A stretch of DNA of 64,000 bases, taken from positions 248,001 through 312,000 of IMG/VR virus record IMGVR_UViG_3300031576_000001; one strand, 5' to 3'. Positions 57,586 through 64,000 of the stretch are shown here, piece by piece. The position numbers and the translations under genes are program-made. The notes below the pieces were generated by a model that worked only from the letters and a program-made list of their open reading frames with translations, made no database searches and was not told where the DNA came from. Numbering within the stretch: position 1 is the first letter of the stretch; every line of letters begins with the position of its first letter. The stretch comes from a virus.

Positions 57586-57943
57586 CTTTGCGCTTGTGGG
57601 TGGGGCAGTTTGGGTGATAGTGCCCCACCTGTCCGCAGCTACGGCACTCTTTCTTGCGGGCAGAGCCACCAGCTAGCAACGTGTTGACAGCTTCTTCGCT
57701 CCACAGGGAAGTCACCTTACGCCTAGAGTCAGCGTTGAACAACTTGAGGTAGGCAACGACCAGCTTAACCGTGTCAAGCCAGTAAGGGTCTTCTGCCCTC
57801 AAAGCCCGCACAGCGTCGTCAATCTCGCCCAGGGGGAGCGTCGTCCAGGCTTCGGTGGCTATAGGCTGGTTGTAACGACTGAGGAGGAGGATCGCGGTAA
57901 GCCGCTCAGAGAGGGTGGGAGGGGTGGTACTCGTGTTGGGCAT
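57485..57943 (-). CDS. CCHC zinc-knuckle protein
   Basis: 152 aa. KECRSCGQVGHYHPNCPTHK is a perfect CX2CX4HX4C knuckle, the RNA-binding finger of retroviral nucleocapsids and some phage proteins. N-terminal ~75 residues helical; the C-terminal ~45 are a Pro-rich tail lying antisense to 57196-57585. Final gene of the operon that holds ADP-ribosylglycohydrolase, tRNA and Pth2. Confidence 0.75.
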   Translation of the reverse strand: MPNTSTTPPTLSERLTAILLLSRYNQPIATEAWTTLPLGEIDDAVRALRAEDPYWLDTVKLVVAYLKLFNADSRRKVTSLWSEEAVNTLLAGGSARKKECRSCGQVGHYHPNCPTHKRKATAPQSTPPGPNAHSVPQTPPDPTPPEKSQPGQ

Positions 57944-58233
57944 GGGGCTAGGCGTAGGTGTCTAAGCTCCTTGACACGGCTGTCAAAGACCAGAGCCGTC
58001 AACTGGTTACCCAGGTCGGGCTCGCAGAAGTTAGCGGTCGCCTTGGGGAGCAGCGCGTAGAGCGCCCCTTCGTTGTCCACCTAGAGGAAGACCAGCGTGT
58101 TGCCACCCTCGTACCAAAGGCGAGCTTTCTCCGGGTTACGCATGACAAACTCTACCAGGGCGTGCATCCCCTGGACAGCCTGAGCGCCAGGGGAGAGGTC
58201 GCTACGTGTCACGATGTAAAGTTTCTGTGTCAT
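57859..58233 (-). CDS. Pth2-like peptidyl-tRNA hydrolase with in-frame TAG
   Basis: ATG at 58233 with TAGGAG upstream. First part: QKLYIVTRSDLSPGAQAVQG and MHALVEFVMRNPEKARLWYE, ending GGNTLVFL, then TAG at 58081-58083, then VDNEGALYALLPKATANFCE, EPDLGNQLTALVF and HLRLA in the same frame. Both sides match the Pth2 plan (RxDLxxGxxAVQxxHA ... NTLxxLxVxxExxLxxL). Pth2 frees tRNA from stalled peptidyl-tRNA. A GTG directly follows the TAG, so re-initiation is possible; suppression by the tRNA at 59805-59877 is another route. The codons past ~57950 overlap the next gene and the terminal stop is also TAG. Confidence 0.75.
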
Positions 58234-58444
58234 GGTTTTCTTGGTCTCCTATCACCCCGAGTGGGGTACTACACAGGACACCCACGTCTCCCAAGGCTTT
58301 CTTTGCCTTGTCTGCTACCTCGGGCACCCACGTTGCGAAGATGAGGTAGCCCTCGTTGTCGTTGGACTCTACCCACACGGTTCTGTGCCCAGCACGGATA
58401 GCGCGTGTAATTGCCTCGCGGGCTACTTCTTGGATGGTTGGCAT
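58202..58444 (-). CDS. Small hypothetical protein upstream of Pth2
   Basis: 80 aa (MPTIQEVAREAITRAIRAGH). Alpha/beta ferredoxin-like pattern (RTVWVESNDNEGYLIFATWV). Overlaps the Pth2 start by 32 bp. No family. Ends in TAG. Confidence 0.6.
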   Translation of the reverse strand: MPTIQEVAREAITRAIRAGHRTVWVESNDNEGYLIFATWVPEVADKAKKALGDVGVLCSTPLGVIGDQENHDTETLHRDT

Positions 58445-58454
58445 GGTTTCCTTG

Positions 58455-59663
58455 TTAGAAGCGAATGCGCCAGCTTACGGTGATGCTTCGTATCGTGCGC
58501 TGCCAGGTGTGTTCCCGGGTTACACGTCGCGTGTAAAAGGAGTCCTCTGACACCCCTGTAGCCCTCGCGTGACTCTCTATGAAAGCCAACTCACCCACGG
58601 TCATGTCGTCTACGTCCTTGTTGAAGTAGGTGCAGTGCTCCGTGGTGGTGCCAACACTGGCGGTGCTGTCCGGGTTCCACCCAAGGAACTCCTCGTCGGT
58701 ACGGTCCGGTTGCCCTGGCCGAGGGAAGGGCTTGACCAGGCTGTAGAACACGGTTTCCAGAGGGAGCCCCCAGTGCGCGCCCGTGACCGCCAGTGTCAAC
58801 TTGTCCGGGGAGACGTGTAGTTCATGCCAGCGAAAAGCAGTGCTCTCTTCGCTACCCTGGAAAGAAAAGTCCGCCCGCCGCCCCGTGTCAAGCTCGATGA
58901 CGGTGCAACCCTGGGTGCGCTCTGCGCAGAGTAGGTAGTCGTGCCCGTTGGGGTGCGCTATCACCCATGCGAAGGGGAAGTCAGTGTGTTGCCTCCTGAC
59001 CTCGCACCAAAGCCCTTCAACCTGACCGTGACGGTAGCAGGGGGTTTTGCTGTCTGCGTCGAGCACCTTGGTAATGGTCAGCGTGTAGGTGCGCCCGTCA
59101 GCTCGCGGGGGACTAACGTGCCTCTCTACCTCCCCGTGGTTCTCTTTGGCAAAGAGGGTGTCAGCATGAAACCCTTCCAAAGCCTTCTGTACTTGCGTGT
59201 CCAGCTTGGCTACAGCTTGTCTACGCAAGCCAGGCGAGAGGCTACGTAGCTCCGGGTAGAGCCTCTTGGCTTCGCCGTAGGGAGTCTTGTTGCGGTGCTG
59301 AGTCAGGACTCGCCAGGGCTCATCCGACGTGGGGTCGAGAGCCTTCTCCAACCCAGGGATACACAAGCTGCGTAGCACGTCGATCTGGCTTACAGAGAGG
59401 TTTCGTCCGTGCTGATACTTCGGCTCTTGCCGCCAGAGGGGGCGCCCACGAAGGATGCTATAGGCTACCAATAGCGCCCTTGTCTGTACCCCGAGGTACT
59501 TGCGCTGGGCTTGTAGCTTGCACCGCTCTTGTCCGGTAGCTGCCCCACCCTCTTTGAGCTTCTGTATCTCAGCGGAGAGGGCTCTACTCCTAGCTTCCCT
59601 GACCTTGATCTGCTCTTTGATAAGAGCCCGCAAGGCGAGCTTGTCTGCGTCGTGGTCTTCCAT
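58455..59663 (-). CDS. Hypothetical protein with N-terminal coiled coil
   Basis: 402 aa from ATG 59663. Residues 1-70 are a coiled coil (LIKEQIKVREARSRALSA); the rest is alpha/beta with several Trp and His (FAWVIAHPNGHDYLLCAERT) but no recognised catalytic motif. An upstream ATG at 59762 is in frame with it, separated by a TAG five codons later; see findings. Lies between the tRNA and the Pth2 gene. Confidence 0.6.
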   Translation of the reverse strand: MEDHDADKLALRALIKEQIKVREARSRALSAEIQKLKEGGAATGQERCKLQAQRKYLGVQTRALLVAYSILRGRPLWRQEPKYQHGRNLSVSQIDVLRSLCIPGLEKALDPTSDEPWRVLTQHRNKTPYGEAKRLYPELRSLSPGLRRQAVAKLDTQVQKALEGFHADTLFAKENHGEVERHVSPPRADGRTYTLTITKVLDADSKTPCYRHGQVEGLWCEVRRQHTDFPFAWVIAHPNGHDYLLCAERTQGCTVIELDTGRRADFSFQGSEESTAFRWHELHVSPDKLTLAVTGAHWGLPLETVFYSLVKPFPRPGQPDRTDEEFLGWNPDSTASVGTTTEHCTYFNKDVDDMTVGELAFIESHARATGVSEDSFYTRRVTREHTWQRTIRSITVSWRIRF

Positions 59664-59804
59664 GGTAACAATCTCTCGTGTTTGGGTGCCTGGCGGAAGG
59701 GGTACACCGAGAGAGCCACGGGGAGGACCACGCTTGCGGGGGAGCTAGAAGAAGGCTTTCATGGTGAGCGTAGGGTAACCAGGGTTAGAGGTTGGTACAA
59801 GGGG

Positions 59805-59877
59805 TGCGCCCTGCGGGAGTTGAACCCGCGCAAAAGAACTTTAGAGGCTCTGTACTCTACCTTTGAGTTAAAGGCGC
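59805..59877 (-). tRNA. tRNA with CUA anticodon (amber-decoding)
   Basis: A complete cloverleaf on the minus strand: acceptor GCGCCTT/AGGGCGC (one G-U), D arm ACTC-AAAGGTA-GAGT, anticodon stem AGAGC/GTTCT, T arm GCGGG-TTCAACT-CCCGC, discriminator A. The anticodon loop reads CTCTAAA, so U33 is followed by CUA and A37, which decodes UAG. The alternative one-base-shifted loop loses the stem pairing. CCA is not encoded (ACCCC follows). It lies in the minus operon between 59924-60367 and 58455-59663. Confidence 0.8.
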
Positions 59878-59923
59878 GTTGTGTGGGCTTCTGCTCGATC
59901 TCACGAGGTAGCCCGTTGTGAAG

Positions 59924-60367
59924 TCAGTCTTCCGAGAGGCGGTCAGGGCGCCTGTGGTCCTGGCGAGCCTTCCCGCCGCCCCCGCTGCGCTTACCCTTCC
60001 CACCACCGCCGCCTCCACGGTCACCGCCGCCCCCGCCGCCAAAGTCACGGCGAGGGGGTGGGCGAGGGTTGGCAGCGCGGCGGGCGGTCTCGGTCTCGGA
60101 GATCCACTGGTCCGCCTGGGTGATGAGGTCGGCGGCGCGGTAGAGGTCCGTCCTGACGATGCCATCCTCGAAGAAGGCGCGCACGTTGAGGTAGGGGGCA
60201 CCGGTACCGTCCTTGCGTGTCCGACCGACCGAGACGGAGTACAGAACCCCCCTGTCCGTGGTGGCCGTCTTGACGGTACAGATGACCTCACCATCGGTAA
60301 AGGTCTGGGCTACCTCCCAAACGAGGGGAGGGCGGGAGGGATCGGCAGAAGAGGCGTAGTCGCTCAT
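59924..60367 (-). CDS. Gly-rich protein, possibly nucleic-acid binding
   Basis: 147 aa from ATG 60367. N-terminal ~85 residues are beta-rich (VICTVKTATTDRGVLYSVSV), then an Arg/Gly tail (RRDFGGGGGGDRGGGGGGK) and a terminal LSED. The layout recalls SSB-like or RNA-binding proteins with RGG tails, though no OB motif is certain. A long antisense frame opposite it is a shadow. Confidence 0.6.
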   Translation of the reverse strand: MSDYASSADPSRPPLVWEVAQTFTDGEVICTVKTATTDRGVLYSVSVGRTRKDGTGAPYLNVRAFFEDGIVRTDLYRAADLITQADQWISETETARRAANPRPPPRRDFGGGGGGDRGGGGGGKGKRSGGGGKARQDHRRPDRLSED

Positions 60368-60387
60368 GGCTTTGTCTTGGTTCTCTC

Positions 60388-61329
60388 TCAAAAGGCGTTA
60401 TACACCGGCAAGGGTAAGCTGTCGGCAAGCGTAAGCAGTTGGTGGTTCAAGGCGATCAAGGCGTCGCGGTCTTCTAGAGGCTCCAAGAGGGTGCTGTCTA
60501 CGCCCTCCAAGCCGTAGAACGCCCCGAGGAGAGCCCCGACCATGCTAGCAATGGTGTCAGTATCACCCCCTCTACGGATGGCTAGCTCGATACCCTCCTT
60601 AAAGGAGGTAGCTACCGCGGCCAGCGCAAAGACAACCGCCACGTCTGCTGTGACCCCTCTAGGTGGGAGAGCCTTGAGGTACCCCGCCAGGGAGTGCCTG
60701 GGCAAGGGCTGAGGGAAGTTCTCAAAAATGTCGTGTAGTTTCCCGGCTGGCAGCATGGTAGCCACCTTCTTAGCCAGGTAGGTAGGTGTGGTTACCTGTA
60801 GGGCTAGTAGACCCACCCCAAGAGCGATAGCCATGCTGCCGTGCCTTGCCTCGGGGGACTGGTGGGTCAACGAAGCGTCCACGTCGGCGTATCGCGCGGC
60901 TAGGTCCAGGTCATGCCGGAAAGCCAGCCCGATGGGCGATACCCTCATGGCGGTACCGTTGCCCTGTGAGCCAGCGACCCCACAGGTTGTCGGGCTCTTG
61001 GTGCGTAGGTACTTCAAGATAGCCTCACGCACGGTGTTCCCCATCCCCCTGCACGAACCGGACTGAAACCACTTGTAGTAGCTCTCCATGACGGCGCTGG
61101 GGTTGAACGTCTTCTCTTGGACGAGGGACTTGGCAAGCGCCACGGTCATCTGGGTGTCGTCCGTGACCTGACCTGGCTCAATCATGAGCCAATTGTTGCG
61201 CGTGGGTAGGTAGGAGTGCCCATCCCAGTCAAGCAAGAGGGGGCTGAGGCTCATCCTCCCCTCGAAAGGTGCGCCCAGTGCGTCCCCTACGGCAACCCCG
61301 ACGAGCGGGGCAGGCGTGCGGTCTTTCAC
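60388..61329 (-). CDS. ADP-ribosylglycohydrolase (DraG/ARH family)
   Basis: 313 aa, GTG start overlapping the previous stop. Family signatures in order: GVAVGDALGAPFEG, GQVTDDTQM (metal-binding), GNGTAMRVSPIGL, SPEARHGSMAIALG, and RRGGDTDTIASMVGALLGA near the C terminus. Removes ADP-ribose from proteins or nucleic acids. In a phage it can reverse ADP-ribosylation used by host defence toxins or by the phage itself. Complete and apparently intact. Confidence 0.92.
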   Translation of the reverse strand: MKDRTPAPLVGVAVGDALGAPFEGRMSLSPLLLDWDGHSYLPTRNNWLMIEPGQVTDDTQMTVALAKSLVQEKTFNPSAVMESYYKWFQSGSCRGMGNTVREAILKYLRTKSPTTCGVAGSQGNGTAMRVSPIGLAFRHDLDLAARYADVDASLTHQSPEARHGSMAIALGVGLLALQVTTPTYLAKKVATMLPAGKLHDIFENFPQPLPRHSLAGYLKALPPRGVTADVAVVFALAAVATSFKEGIELAIRRGGDTDTIASMVGALLGAFYGLEGVDSTLLEPLEDRDALIALNHQLLTLADSLPLPVYNAF

Positions 61330-61559
61330 AGGTCCATTCCTTCCGCTAGTCGGGCTTGCTCAGGGTTGAGCGTCCCGCGGTCCCTGGCAACTTTGACAAG
61401 CTGCAAAAACTCCCTGGTTAGATGGTCCTCCGTGAGCGCCGCGAGGATAGCGTCCAAGTCGCCAGTCGCAAAACCAGAAACCAGCCCGTCGAGGTAATCT
61501 CTTCGGAGAATGTAACCCTCTCGGTACAGCTTTACCCAGCGGTCCACTTGAAGCGTCAT
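61326..61559 (-). CDS. Small helical protein
   Basis: 77 aa (MTLQVDRWVKLYREGYILRR). Helical throughout. Coupled by GTGA to the ADP-ribosylglycohydrolase and by ATGA to the upstream gene. Function unknown. Confidence 0.6.
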   Translation of the reverse strand: MTLQVDRWVKLYREGYILRRDYLDGLVSGFATGDLDAILAALTEDHLTREFLQLVKVARDRGTLNPEQARLAEGMDL

Positions 61560-61690
61560 TGTACAATCCAGGCTTTCTCGGCGGTCCAGTCGTGAAGCCA
61601 GTCCCCCCAGCGCGTGGGAAGCACTTCCATGAGGGGGTGTGCTACGCAGTTATGTAGGACGCGCCAGACACGCTTTTCCAGGTGGAGCAT
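61556..61690 (-). CDS. Short phage-type protein (HNCVAHPLM motif)
   Basis: 44 aa (MLHLEKRVWRVLHNCVAHPL). The pattern HNxVAHPLM...P...WLHDWTA is found in many small phage proteins of unknown function. First gene of the operon down to 57485. Confidence 0.65.
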   Translation of the reverse strand: MLHLEKRVWRVLHNCVAHPLMEVLPTRWGDWLHDWTAEKAWIVQ

Positions 61691-61722
61691 TACACCTATC
61701 ATAGAGGGTATAATAGCACACC

Positions 61723-62352
61723 ATGACAGATTGGAGCAAGTTCCTTGAAAATCTGCTCCCGGGCATCATTACAGGAGCCGGATCGGCGGTTACGACCGTC
61801 TACACGTTCGTCCAGGGCTTGCGAAAACAAGTCACGGAGCTTGAAGTCAAGGTTGCCGCCCTGGACACGGCTTTGAAAGCCCTGGATGGTAGGGTGGGTG
61901 TGTACGACCCCGTTTCTGGGAGTCGCTCTGGTTTGTTCAAGGGACTCTCAGACCTCTCTGGTACCGTGGTGACCATTGATGCTCGCGTGGGGCACTTCGA
62001 CTCCAACACGGGGGCGCGCACGGGAATGCTTGGCGTTCTTGACGCCCTCTCGGACAAGCTGGAGCGCGAAGCCAACCAAGCCCAGAGAGGGTCTATCGAC
62101 ACCCAGGCTATTGAGGAGCGTATTGAGCGTAGGGTCCAGGTCAGGCTAGACCTCTTGGAGAGGCGCCTTGCGGAGCTAACGGAAATTGTGAACCAATGTG
62201 TGACCTACGAAAACTACGAAGTGACGAGCCAGCGCCGAGCGGAGGAACTGGTCAAGATCAGGGAGAGTGTAGCCTCCCTGGCGGGGATGCTCTCCGTGGT
62301 CAAGGGCTACCTGGACCCCACGCCAGCCCCGAAGAAGGGGGTGCCAAGGTGA
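61723..62352 (+). CDS. Membrane-anchored coiled-coil protein
   Basis: 209 aa. Short N-terminal hydrophobic helix (LLPGIITGAGSAVTTVYTFV), then a long coiled coil with repeat-like inserts (GVYDPVSGSRSGLFKGLSDL and GHFDSNTGARTGMLGVLDAL). Resembles phage proteins that anchor to membrane or virion via the first helix. Promoter TATAAT eight bases before the ATG. Confidence 0.65.
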   Translation: MTDWSKFLENLLPGIITGAGSAVTTVYTFVQGLRKQVTELEVKVAALDTALKALDGRVGVYDPVSGSRSGLFKGLSDLSGTVVTIDARVGHFDSNTGARTGMLGVLDALSDKLEREANQAQRGSIDTQAIEERIERRVQVRLDLLERRLAELTEIVNQCVTYENYEVTSQRRAEELVKIRESVASLAGMLSVVKGYLDPTPAPKKGVPR

Positions 62353-62519
62353 AGTCTGTACCCCCCGTGTCTGCCCGCGAGCAAGAGCTTATCGAGGCGT
62401 TGACCCAGATCACGCAAGACCTGGAGGAAGAGGTAGCGGAATGTGTTACGCTAGCCAAGAGACGTAGTGGTCAGTGGCCCGCCCCTCCCAAGCGTGAACG
62501 TCGTGACACCCTCCCTTGA
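62349..62519 (+). CDS. Small helical protein
   Basis: 56 aa, GTG start coupled (GTGA) to the previous gene. One long helix (EQELIEALTQITQDLEEEVA). Ends inside the next gene's start region. Confidence 0.55.
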   Translation: MKSVPPVSAREQELIEALTQITQDLEEEVAECVTLAKRRSGQWPAPPKRERRDTLP

Positions 62520-62940
62520 CGTGTCCGTGATACTGCCCCCCTTTCTCTGGCAAGGGGGTTGCCCACCCCCAGGGGACACGTTGGCACGCCAGGGTTGGAA
62601 GTCTCTGGTTCTCTGCGCGGAGGAATGGACCAATGCCGGGCTGTACCAGGACATCGAGGTACTCTGCGCGCCTAACCAGGACAACGGGCTTCTCACTCAG
62701 AAACAATGGGAACGTGCTCGGTCAGCGGCGCGCTGGGTAGCCAGGCGTATCGAGCAAAACCAGAAGGTACTGGTGACGTGCATGGCAGGGCTAAACCGCT
62801 CTGGGCTAGTCACGGCGCTGGTTCTGCATGAGCGTATGGGCTGGTGCGGCGCTCGTTGTGTGAGTCACGTAAAGCAGGCGCGCGATGAGTTTGCCTTGAC
62901 CAACCCTGCCTTTGTCAACGCCCTTCTTAGCTTGAAGTGA
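62494..62940 (+). CDS. Dual-specificity/tyrosine phosphatase
   Basis: 148 aa; GTG 62494 chosen (GTG 62467 is an alternative). The P-loop CMAGLNRSGLV is the CX5R(S/T) signature of DSP/PTP-type phosphatases with catalytic Cys near residue 97 and Arg at +6; an Asp upstream (APNQDNGLL) may be the general acid. Could act on phosphorylated proteins, RNA 5' ends or nucleotides; phage members are uncharacterised. Confidence 0.8.
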   Translation: MNVVTPSLDVSVILPPFLWQGGCPPPGDTLARQGWKSLVLCAEEWTNAGLYQDIEVLCAPNQDNGLLTQKQWERARSAARWVARRIEQNQKVLVTCMAGLNRSGLVTALVLHERMGWCGARCVSHVKQARDEFALTNPAFVNALLSLK

Positions 62941-63005
62941 GGTCGGGCACTGACCCGGCTACTCCGTTCAGCTTGGGGGGGCGAGCCACGGGTTTAGTAA
63001 GAGAC

Positions 63006-63431
63006 TCAGCTTGGGGTCAGCCCACCCGAAGAGGGTGGGGTGGACGCTGGGGGCGGGGCAGGGGGAGGGGGAGCTTGCGGTGTGACCTTACGGATGGTGA
63101 GGGTAGCAAAGTCAAGCTGCCACTGACCTGAGCCGTTCACCAAGTCGATCCCCTTGGCTGTCATCATTTCCCTGGTTTTCTGGGTAAATGCCTCTTCGTG
63201 TTGGCGGTAGAGGGTGGCGTACCGGTCTACCTTGTCTTCTGCGATCTTGAGGGCGCCCTTGTAAGCTGCGGATTCGAGGGCAGCCGTAGCTAGCCCGTCC
63301 CGTGTGGCGGTGAGGATGCTAACTTGCTGACGTACCGCTACCTTCTCCTCTTCCGTGAGGTTGTACTCAAGCTGGGGCAGGACGTTAGAAGGGTCTGAGG
63401 CTTCCGTCTGAGGCTTCCGGTGTTTTGCCAT
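63006..63431 (-). CDS. Hypothetical protein with Pro-rich tail
   Basis: 141 aa. Helical coiled-coil middle (AYKGALKIAEDKVDRYATLY) and a C-terminal APPPPAPPPASTPP tail. No family. A hairpin precedes it on the minus strand. Confidence 0.6.
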   Translation of the reverse strand: MAKHRKPQTEASDPSNVLPQLEYNLTEEEKVAVRQQVSILTATRDGLATAALESAAYKGALKIAEDKVDRYATLYRQHEEAFTQKTREMMTAKGIDLVNGSGQWQLDFATLTIRKVTPQAPPPPAPPPASTPPSSGGLTPS

Positions 63432-63471
63432 GGTGCCGCGACAAGTTAGCCTGAGACGCCATGGAAAGCAA

Positions 63472-63515
63472 CAACCCCTGGTAGCCCTCGCTGAGAGGCA
63501 CCCTACCAGGGGTTG
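63472..63515 (-). terminator. 13-bp hairpin terminator
   Basis: CAACCCCTGGTAG (63472-63484) and CTACCAGGGGTTG (63503-63515) between the stop of 63519-64000 and the start of 63431, in minus order. Confidence 0.6.
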
Positions 63516-63518
63516 TGG

Positions 63519-64000
63519 TCAGGAGTCAGCTAAGGCTAAGGTGAGGAGAACGGCGTCACCGATCTGGATGAGCACCTTGACCAAGCCGGCACCACCTCGG
63601 GTAACTATGCCCACCTTGAGGACATAGTTTGTGGCGGTCGTGGGCGCCGTGAGTGTCCAGAAGCCAGCGGAGACACCCGTTCCGGTCGCTGAGAGGAACG
63701 CGCGTTGACCCACGTTAGCGTCCGTAGGTACGCTGTCCCACACTGCGTCAGGCACAGAGACTTCACCGGCAACGATGACCGAGATGCTAGCGTTTGCGGC
63801 GGCGATGGCGGCAGCAACACCGATTACGTTGGCGTCAAGTTCGCTGGTTGTGTTGGCGTCAGCGTGGAAGATACGGTTGTCGTTAGCTCCGTCATCCTTG
63901 ACACAGACCAGCTTGAAAGCCCCCAGTGCGTAGGTGCCGTTGACGGTCCCCGTCATGGTGACGGCGTTGGCACCTACCCCGCTGTGAGTGTGCAGAGCGT
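63519..64000 (-). CDS. Virion beta-repeat protein, 5' end outside the window
   Basis: At least 160 aa; the frame stays open to the window edge, so the ATG at 63956 is probably internal. HSGVGANAVTMTGTVNG and ISVIVAGEVSVPDAVWDS fit phage surface or decoration proteins rich in beta strands. No catalytic motif. Confidence 0.65.
   Translation of the reverse strand, partial: ALHTHSGVGANAVTMTGTVNGTYALGAFKLVCVKDDGANDNRIFHADANTTSELDANVIGVAAAIAAANASISVIVAGEVSVPDAVWDSVPTDANVGQRAFLSATGTGVSAGFWTLTAPTTATNYVLKVGIVTRGGAGLVKVLIQIGDAVLLTLALADS

Noticed and set aside
59918-60517. 199-aa plus-strand frame rich in Ala and Pro
   Set aside because: It is the antisense of the Gly-rich protein and the ADP-ribosylglycohydrolase end; composition mirrors their repeats.
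1-64000. Genome-wide reassignment of TAG to a sense codon
   Set aside because: About twenty well-supported genes end in TAG and reading through mostly gives short or unnatural extensions; only one clear internal TAG was found.

Overview
The window looks like part of a large tailed-phage genome (or prophage) of a bacterium. It carries tail-fibre and tail/baseplate-type proteins, a lysis peptidase, a methyltransferase-SNF2 fusion, many tiny genes in short operons on both strands, and almost no empty DNA. I recognise no terminase, portal or major capsid gene here, so these must lie outside the window if it is a complete phage. The host is not identified directly. Many genes have a GTG-TANNNT box ending 6-9 bases before an ATG or GTG, the geometry of leaderless transcription known to be common in Deinococcus and some Actinobacteria. 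That makes such a host a reasonable guess, not a result.

Layout. 0-6.6 kb: a peptidoglycan-binding protein, two related genes flanking a three-repeat type I-E-like CRISPR mini-array, an M15 endolysin and a small operon with a broken PAPS-reductase-like gene. 6.7-19.3 kb: the methyltransferase-helicase fusion, then a patchwork of small genes including 2H phosphoesterase, MazG, metallophosphatase and SWIM proteins. 19.3-28.3 kb: a virion-type cluster (867-aa protein, tail-fibre genes built from shuffled modules, patatin lipase). 28.3-44.5 kb: an IF-1 homologue, a 1296-aa lectin-module tail protein, paralogue pairs, a radical SAM protein and an AAA+ ATPase. 44.3-51.7 kb: a mostly minus-strand block with ParB-like, NUDIX, repeat-domain, membrane and HAD proteins and an RNA ligase. 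51.75-52.94 kb: a 1.2 kb non-coding region with 73-bp direct repeats enclosed by a 43-bp inverted repeat, a candidate origin. 53-64 kb: structural proteins, a pentapeptide-repeat protein, and a minus-strand operon holding ADP-ribosylglycohydrolase, an amber-type tRNA, a Pth2-like gene interrupted by an in-frame TAG, and a zinc-knuckle protein.

Two themes stand out. One is control of translation and RNA: IF-1, a suppressor-like tRNA, Pth2, RNA ligase and a 2H phosphoesterase, together with two promoter classes that place the transcript start close to the start codon. The other is interference: a CRISPR mini-array without cas genes, and a methyltransferase-helicase of a type linked to anti-restriction.

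Caution: five genes contain internal stops or frameshifts (PAPS reductase, the 13.1 kb gene, the 14.8 kb gene, Pth2 and the 56.0 kb gene). Some may be assembly errors; two coincide with perfect palindromes and may be true templated mutations. All function calls are from reading motifs; no database search was possible.
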